A DNA stretch of 64,000 nucleotides, taken from Rhodospirillaceae bacterium UBA1479. GTDB taxonomy: Bacteria > Pseudomonadota > Alphaproteobacteria > Rhodospirillales > Casp-alpha2. This document shows, one piece after another, positions 59,532 through 64,000 of this stretch. Below the pieces are notes generated by a model. It worked only from the letters and a program-made list of their open reading frames with translations, was not told where the DNA came from and ran no database searches. Where the stretch lies: the NCBI GenBank assembly GCA_002325375.1, contig DCRZ01000006.1, positions 66,911-130,910 on the forward strand, read 5' to 3'. The translations under genes and the position numbers were made by a program. Each line of letters starts with the position of its first letter. Within the stretch, counting starts at the first letter, position 1.

Positions 59532-61718
59532 ATGACGACATCGATGAACGTTTCCCGCCGCACCTTCATGGCGGCGGCCGGCGCCGCCGGTCTGATCCTG
59601 GGCTTCCGCGTGCCGCTTTCAAGCGGCGGCGGCGCGGCCCTGGCCGGGGCCGGGCAGACGGACGAGATCACCGCCTGGGTCGTGGTGCGGCCCGACGAGA
59701 CCGTGGTCATCCGCATCGCGCGCTCGGAAATGGGCCAGGGCACCCTGACGGGGCTTGCCCAATTGGTGGCCGAGGAACTGGACTGCGACTGGGCCCGCGT
59801 GACCACCGAATACCCCACGCCGGGCACCAACCTGGCCCGGGGCAAGATATGGAAAAGCTTCGCCACCGGCGGCAGCCGGGGCATTCGCGGCTCCCACGAC
59901 TACGTGCGCGAAGGCGGCGCCGCCGCGCGCCAGATGCTGGTGACGGCGGCGGCCAATGCCTGGGGCGTGTCGCCGGGCGACTGCACCACCGCCAAGGGGG
60001 TCATCACCCATGGCGCAACGGGCCGCACGACGACCTACGGCAAGGTTGCCCTGGCCGCCGCCAAGTTGCCGGTGCCTGAGACCGTCGCCCTGAAGGACCC
60101 CAAGGACTGGACCATCGCGGGCCAGCCGCTTAAGCGTCTCGACACCGCCGACAAGCTGACCGGCAAGCAGATCTACGGCACGGATTTAAAGCTGCCCGGC
60201 ATGGTCAACGCGGCGATCCGCCAATACCCCCTGTTCGGGGCCAAACTGAAATCCTTCGATGCGTCGAAAGTAATGGCCATGCCCGGGGTCAAGAAGGTGG
60301 TGGCCGTCGGCGACGACGCCGTCGCCGTGATCGCCGACAAATGGTGGCAGGCCAAGACGGCGATCGACGCCCTGCCCATTGAATGGGACGAAGGACCGCA
60401 CGCCAAGGTCGACAGCGCCGACATCGCGGCCATGGTGGCCGAGGGCCTGGATGCCAAGGAGGCCTTCGTCGCCAACGAGGTCGGCGACGCCGAGGCGGCC
60501 ATCGCCGGGTCGGTCAAGCAGGTGCAGGCGACCTATTCCTATCCGTTCCAACACCACGCGACCATGGAGCCCATGAACGCCACGGCCCTGTGGACGGCGG
60601 ATCGCTGCGAGGTCTGGTGCCCGACCCAGAACGGGGAATCGGCGCTCGACGCCACGGCCGAAGCGGCGGGCCTGCCCGCCGACAAATGCGATGTTTACAA
60701 GACGCTGTTGGGCGGCGGCTTCGGGCGGCGCGGCGCCGGGCCGGTCCACGACTACGTGCGCCAGGCGGTCCTCATCGCCAAGCAGATGCCGGGCACGCCG
60801 GTGAAGCTGTTGTGGACCCGGGAAGAGGATATGACCCACGGCGCCTATCATCCGGTGACGCAATGCCGGATGACGGCCGGGCTCGATGACAAGGGCGAAA
60901 TCACGGGCCTGCGCGTGCGCATTTCCGGGCAGTCGATCCTGGCCGGCATCATGCCCGGGCGGCTCAAGGCCGGGATGGATCCGGTCACCTTCCAATGCCT
61001 GGCGCCCAAGGGCGATCATGCCATCAGCTACGGCTTCCCCGCCCTCAAGGTCGACCACGCCATGCGCAATCCGCACCTGCGTCCGGGCTTCTGGCGCGGC
61101 GTCAACGCCAACCAGAACGTCATCTACCTGGAAAGCTTCATGGACGAACTGGCCCATGTCGCGGGCCAGGACCCGCTCGCCTTCCGTTTGAAGTACATGC
61201 AGGACCATCCGAAAAGCCGGGCCGTGCTGCAGGCCGTGGCGGACAAGGCGGGTTGGGGTACGCCCGCACCCAAGGGTGTGTTCCGGGGCCTGGCCCATTG
61301 CACGGCCTTCGCCAGCTACGTCGCCGCCTGCGCCGAGGTTTCGGTCACGCCCGACGGCGAGGTGAAAATCCACCGCATCGTCGCCGCCACGGACCCGGGC
61401 CATGCGGTCAACCCGCAGCAGATCGCGGCCCAGGTCGAAGGCTCTTTCGTCTATGGCCTGTCGGCCATGCTGATGGGCGAATGCACGGTCAAGGACGGAC
61501 GGGTCGAACAGCAGAACTTCGACACCTACGAGGTCATGCGCATCAAGGACATGCCCAAGGTCGAGGCCGAGGTTCTGCCGTCGGGCGGGTTCTGGGGCGG
61601 GGTCGGCGAGCCGACGATTGCGGTTGCGGCCCCCGCCGTGCTTAACGCCATCTTCGCTGCCACGGGCAAGCGCATCCGCGATTTCCCGCTGAAGAACGCG
61701 GGCCTGCGCATGGCGTAG
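59532..61718 (+). CDS. iorB: Molybdopterin-binding aldehyde/isoquinoline-oxidoreductase large subunit (IorB type), Tat-exported
   Basis: 728 residues from ATG 59532 with GGAGGAACG upstream. A Tat leader is evident (SRRTFM at residues 8-13 then a hydrophobic Ala/Gly segment). EMGQGTLTGLAQLVAEELD, the SRGIRGS loop, GGGFGRRG and the VGEPTIAVAAPAVLNAI motif, with the Glu expected to act as catalytic base, are seen. No FAD subunit gene follows, so electrons should pass to a cytochrome c or similar acceptor in the periplasm. The true substrate (an aldehyde or N-heterocycle) is not defined. Confidence 0.9.
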   Translation: MTTSMNVSRRTFMAAAGAAGLILGFRVPLSSGGGAALAGAGQTDEITAWVVVRPDETVVIRIARSEMGQGTLTGLAQLVAEELDCDWARVTTEYPTPGTNLARGKIWKSFATGGSRGIRGSHDYVREGGAAARQMLVTAAANAWGVSPGDCTTAKGVITHGATGRTTTYGKVALAAAKLPVPETVALKDPKDWTIAGQPLKRLDTADKLTGKQIYGTDLKLPGMVNAAIRQYPLFGAKLKSFDASKVMAMPGVKKVVAVGDDAVAVIADKWWQAKTAIDALPIEWDEGPHAKVDSADIAAMVAEGLDAKEAFVANEVGDAEAAIAGSVKQVQATYSYPFQHHATMEPMNATALWTADRCEVWCPTQNGESALDATAEAAGLPADKCDVYKTLLGGGFGRRGAGPVHDYVRQAVLIAKQMPGTPVKLLWTREEDMTHGAYHPVTQCRMTAGLDDKGEITGLRVRISGQSILAGIMPGRLKAGMDPVTFQCLAPKGDHAISYGFPALKVDHAMRNPHLRPGFWRGVNANQNVIYLESFMDELAHVAGQDPLAFRLKYMQDHPKSRAVLQAVADKAGWGTPAPKGVFRGLAHCTAFASYVAACAEVSVTPDGEVKIHRIVAATDPGHAVNPQQIAAQVEGSFVYGLSAMLMGECTVKDGRVEQQNFDTYEVMRIKDMPKVEAEVLPSGGFWGGVGEPTIAVAAPAVLNAIFAATGKRIRDFPLKNAGLRMA

Positions 61719-61776
61719 TCGATCCGTACGCGCGATACGGCATTCGGTTTGTCCTGTGGTGGCGTATTGGGCGGTA

Positions 61777-61785
61777 TGGTATATT
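61777..61785 (+). promoter_or_regulatory. Possible extended -10 promoter
   Basis: TGGTATATT (TG-N-TATATT) lies in the 238-base gap before the small exported-protein gene, with no good -35. The rest of the gap (61719-61956) shows no gene or hairpin that I could support. Confidence 0.3.
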
Positions 61786-61956
61786 AGGAATTACTGAAAA
61801 TATGGCGGCGCCCTGCGAGCGCGGCCAATGCGCGGACATGCTCTAGTCCGGTCAAACAGCACAAATCCAAGCTGTGTTTTTCCATGCCGATTCGGCGGGG
61901 AAAATTTTCGTGCCTGGACGTCCCGTGTTCGATCAACCAACCAACGGAGGTTTGAT

Positions 61957-62250
61957 ATGCCCAATTTCAACGGCCGGCCCGGTCTTATCGCTGTCGTCTT
62001 TGCGACGGTTTCTTTGGGCGTGGCGGTTTTGTCACCAGCAGCCGCGCAAGAGATCCGGGATGAAAAACAATGCCTTCAGGTGATGACGGACACGACCCAA
62101 GCCGTTGACGAGAATCCCGCCGTCGAAGGCAAGTCCGAGGAAATCCTGCTGAAAGTCATGGAATTGGCGAAAGAGCGCTGCAAGGAAAAGCAGTTCGATA
62201 ACGCCAAGGATCTGTTGCTTCTGGTCCGGACCATGGTTGCCGCCGAATAA
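61957..62250 (+). CDS. Small exported helical protein
   Basis: 97 residues; ATG 61957 with ACGGAGG at good spacing. The first 31 residues look like a Sec signal peptide, hydrophobic core VVFATVSLGVAVLS and cleavage likely after SPAAA-Q. The mature part of about 65 residues is predicted helical, rich in Lys/Glu and ends LLLLVRTMVAAE; two Cys (QCLQVM and RCKEKQ) could form a disulfide. No family recognised. Followed by a strong terminator. Confidence 0.8.
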   Translation: MPNFNGRPGLIAVVFATVSLGVAVLSPAAAQEIRDEKQCLQVMTDTTQAVDENPAVEGKSEEILLKVMELAKERCKEKQFDNAKDLLLLVRTMVAAE

Positions 62251-62279
62251 GCGCGGGCCAAATTACCCGGAATAAAAAG

Positions 62280-62308
62280 GCGGGGCCCGAAAACGGCCCC
62301 GCTTTTCT
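62280..62308 (+). terminator. Intrinsic terminator, possibly bidirectional
   Basis: GCGGGGCC (62280-62287) and GGCCCCGC (62295-62302) with a 7-base loop, then TTTTCTT. A run of A (62274-62278) on the other side would serve the minus-strand M81 gene whose stop is at 62375. Confidence 0.85.
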
Positions 62309-62374
62309 TGTTCCGATGACACGGATGCCAAATGGCTTCTGTTCCGGCGATGGACGCCCCCATGCCGGGTGGCC

Positions 62375-63880
62375 TTACGCCGTCGTGAGCACGAACGCGG
62401 GCCCCAGGGGCAGCAGGCGCACGCCCGGGCGCAGGTGGCGGTAGGGATATTCCCGGGGGTCGACGATATGGGCTCCCGGCGCCACGGCGACCAGGGTGGC
62501 GGCGGCGATGGGGTCGAAATCGGCGCGGAAGTGGCAGGTGCTTTTCAGGACCAGGATCTTCTGTTCCGTGGGCTCGATGCCGATGTGCTTGAAGATGTCC
62601 TGATCGTAGGCCTGCATGCGCTTGCTGGTGGTGACCACGGACACGCCGCCGATCTTGAGGACGGCGGCCGGGCCGATGTCGATGCGGCGGCCGGGAATGC
62701 TCCGGCCCGTGGTGGTGAACCTGCCGTCGCTCAACGCCGCGACCTCAAAGGTGCCGTGGAACGGTTTGTCTCCGGGAATGGCATGCTTGCCGCCCAGGTC
62801 CAGGGTCACGGTCGCGCCGACCCCGGCTTCGGTCGCGGCCCGCGCGGCGTCCGGATCCCACATCACGCACATGGCGGCCCCCTGGGCGTCGTGGCGCACC
62901 AGGGCGGCCAGCATGCCCGTGGTGTCGCAGGTCCCGCCGGCGCCGGGGTTGTCCTGGGTGTCGGCGATGACGATGGGCGCCGATGCCGTCTGCGCCAGTT
63001 CCATGGCCTTGGTCACGGCCTCGTCCGGCGTCATCAGGGGCTCGGCGAACTCCGCTTCGCGCTCCAGGACCATGGCCTCCAGCTTGTCGGCGGCGCGGTC
63101 GGCGGCCTCCTGGGTGCGGGCGTGGCAGACGACGGCGGGGCCGCATTCGGCCAGATCGGACGGCGGGAAGCCGGCGGCGTAGCACAGGTTCAGGATGTCG
63201 CCGCCCTCGCCAGCGACCGAGGCTTCGATGACCGCCTTGGTCGGCTCGATCAGGGTGCATTGGAAATTCAACGGCAGCAGGAACGGAATGCGGCGCAGGG
63301 CCTTGCCCTGGGGAATCCCTTCCTCGAGGACCCGCATCAGGATCCGGGCCGAGCGGCTTCCGGTATGCTGGCGGTCGATGTGCGGGTAGGTCAGATAGAT
63401 GGCGACGCCGTCGATGGCGTCGACCATCTGCTGCGTCAGGTTGACGTGATAGTCGAGCGAGATGACCAGCGGCACATCGGGGCCGATGCAGGCCCGCACC
63501 CGGCGCAGCACTTCGCCCTCGGCGTCGGGGAAGGTTTCCGAACACATGGCGCCGTGCAGGTCCAGATACACGGCGTCCACGGGCATGGCCTGGGACAGCA
63601 TGCCGACCAGTTCGCCGACGACGCGCTCGAAACAGTCGTCGGTGATATAGCCGCCGGCCCCGGCATGGCCCCAGATCAGGGGGACCAGTTCATGGCTCGG
63701 GTCGATGGTGTCGAGAAAGCCCGACATCCCGAACGACCCGCCCTGCGTGCGTTCGATGATTTCCCCACGCCGCGCCAGCGGCGGAAACTCGCCGCCCCGG
63801 GCGTAGTAGTCATAGTCGGTGCGCATGGGAACGAAGCAGTGGGTTTCGTGCAGGAAACCGCCGATTGCGATGCGGGCCAT
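62375..63880 (-). CDS. M81-family metallopeptidase (MlrC-like)
   Basis: 501 residues. MARIAIGGFLHETHCFVPMR, VYLDLHGAMCSETFPDAEGE and IADTQDNPGAGGTCDTTG match the M81/microcystinase C fold, with metal ligands in the LDLHGAM and DYHVN segments. GGGAGG precedes the ATG. M81 proteins in ordinary soil and marine bacteria probably act on linear peptides or small amide compounds. No signal peptide. Confidence 0.9.
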   Translation of the reverse strand: MARIAIGGFLHETHCFVPMRTDYDYYARGGEFPPLARRGEIIERTQGGSFGMSGFLDTIDPSHELVPLIWGHAGAGGYITDDCFERVVGELVGMLSQAMPVDAVYLDLHGAMCSETFPDAEGEVLRRVRACIGPDVPLVISLDYHVNLTQQMVDAIDGVAIYLTYPHIDRQHTGSRSARILMRVLEEGIPQGKALRRIPFLLPLNFQCTLIEPTKAVIEASVAGEGGDILNLCYAAGFPPSDLAECGPAVVCHARTQEAADRAADKLEAMVLEREAEFAEPLMTPDEAVTKAMELAQTASAPIVIADTQDNPGAGGTCDTTGMLAALVRHDAQGAAMCVMWDPDAARAATEAGVGATVTLDLGGKHAIPGDKPFHGTFEVAALSDGRFTTTGRSIPGRRIDIGPAAVLKIGGVSVVTTSKRMQAYDQDIFKHIGIEPTEQKILVLKSTCHFRADFDPIAAATLVAVAPGAHIVDPREYPYRHLRPGVRLLPLGPAFVLTTA

Positions 63881-63971
63881 GGATGCCTCCCTTGTTCGTG
63901 GCGGCCGGGCGCCGCTGTTCTTTTCTACGCTGGCTGCCGGGACCTGAGAAGCCCAACCCGGCCCGACACAG

Positions 63972-64000
63972 AAAAAAAGGCGGGACCAAACGGCCCCGCC
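63972..64000 (-). terminator. Terminator of a minus-strand gene beyond the window
   Basis: GGCGGGACC (63979-63987) and GGCCCCGCC (63992-64000) pair with one mismatch around a 4-base loop; on the minus strand this is followed by a run of seven T (63978-63972). The gene it serves would lie to the right of the window. Confidence 0.7.

Noticed and set aside
1..64000. CRISPR arrays, tRNA/rRNA genes, IS elements or prophage
   Set aside because: No repeated spacer pattern, transposase, integrase or structural RNA was recognised by eye; a tool-based scan was not possible.

Overview
The window reads as chromosomal DNA from a high-GC alphaproteobacterium, most likely a member of the Rhodospirillales. 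This is inferred from the rsmB/DUF1674 pairing, a ScfR/RamB-type regulator, TIGR04372 and PFTS-motif glycan proteins, and dense GC-rich coding; no rRNA gene is present to confirm it. I saw no tRNA, rRNA, CRISPR array, IS element or phage gene, and no gene-free gap exceeds 300 bases.

Positions 1-47421 are one enormous minus-strand surface-glycan locus of about 48 genes, many joined by ATGA/GTGA/TTGA stop-start overlaps. Transcription enters at the right, from a promoter near 47450-47474. The first two genes are regulators: a winged-helix protein and an RfaH/NusG-like antiterminator. They are followed by two RNA hairpins and a sequence matching 11 of 12 bases of the enterobacterial ops element. 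Reading downstream (towards position 1), four modules follow. (i) 34.8-46.1 kb is a heptose/octose-like activation pathway: GmhA-like isomerase, GmhB-like phosphatase, transaldolase, an HldE-like fusion with its domains in reverse order, several SDRs, a nucleotide-sugar dehydrogenase homologue lacking its catalytic Cys, a Gfo/Idh/MocA protein and two methyltransferases. (ii) 23.1-33.3 kb holds a split transketolase, a DegT aminotransferase, an SDR, a WbuC-like cupin, a radical SAM/SPASM protein, a carbamoyltransferase, and a 2-oxoacid-dehydrogenase-like E1alpha/E1beta pair. The E1 pair is followed by a protein fusing a lipoyl domain and an E1/E3-binding domain to a PglD/NeuD-type left-handed beta-helix acyltransferase. 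I regard this as the best candidate for a new system: direct lipoyl-to-sugar acyl transfer. (iii) 5.9-19.6 kb is a pseudaminic acid pathway (PseB, PseC, PseG, PseI, PseF and a PseH-like GNAT) with interleaved tailoring genes (aldo/keto reductase, class III aminotransferase, methyltransferase, metallophosphoesterase, ATP-grasp ligase, PhyH dioxygenase). (iv) 1-5.8 kb contains CDP-glucose genes rfbF/rfbG, a sulfotransferase, an APH-like kinase, an SDR and a second split transketolase cut by the window edge. An ABC flippase-like exporter (19.8-21.6 kb) and two TIGR04372 proteins sit between modules.

47.6-53.5 kb carries an ArnT-like GT39 transferase, an O-antigen-ligase-like protein, a heparinase II/III protein and rsmB. 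53.6-64 kb is ordinary chromosome: an SDHAF4-like DUF1674 protein, a TPR-like protein, a solute-binding protein without a signal peptide, a ketopantoate-reductase-like protein divergent from a ScfR-like regulator, a two-subunit molybdenum hydroxylase (IorA/IorB type), a small exported protein and an M81 (MlrC) peptidase. Terminator hairpins are seen at 56216, 62280 and 63972.

All domain and family calls were made by eye from translated sequence; no database search was run.
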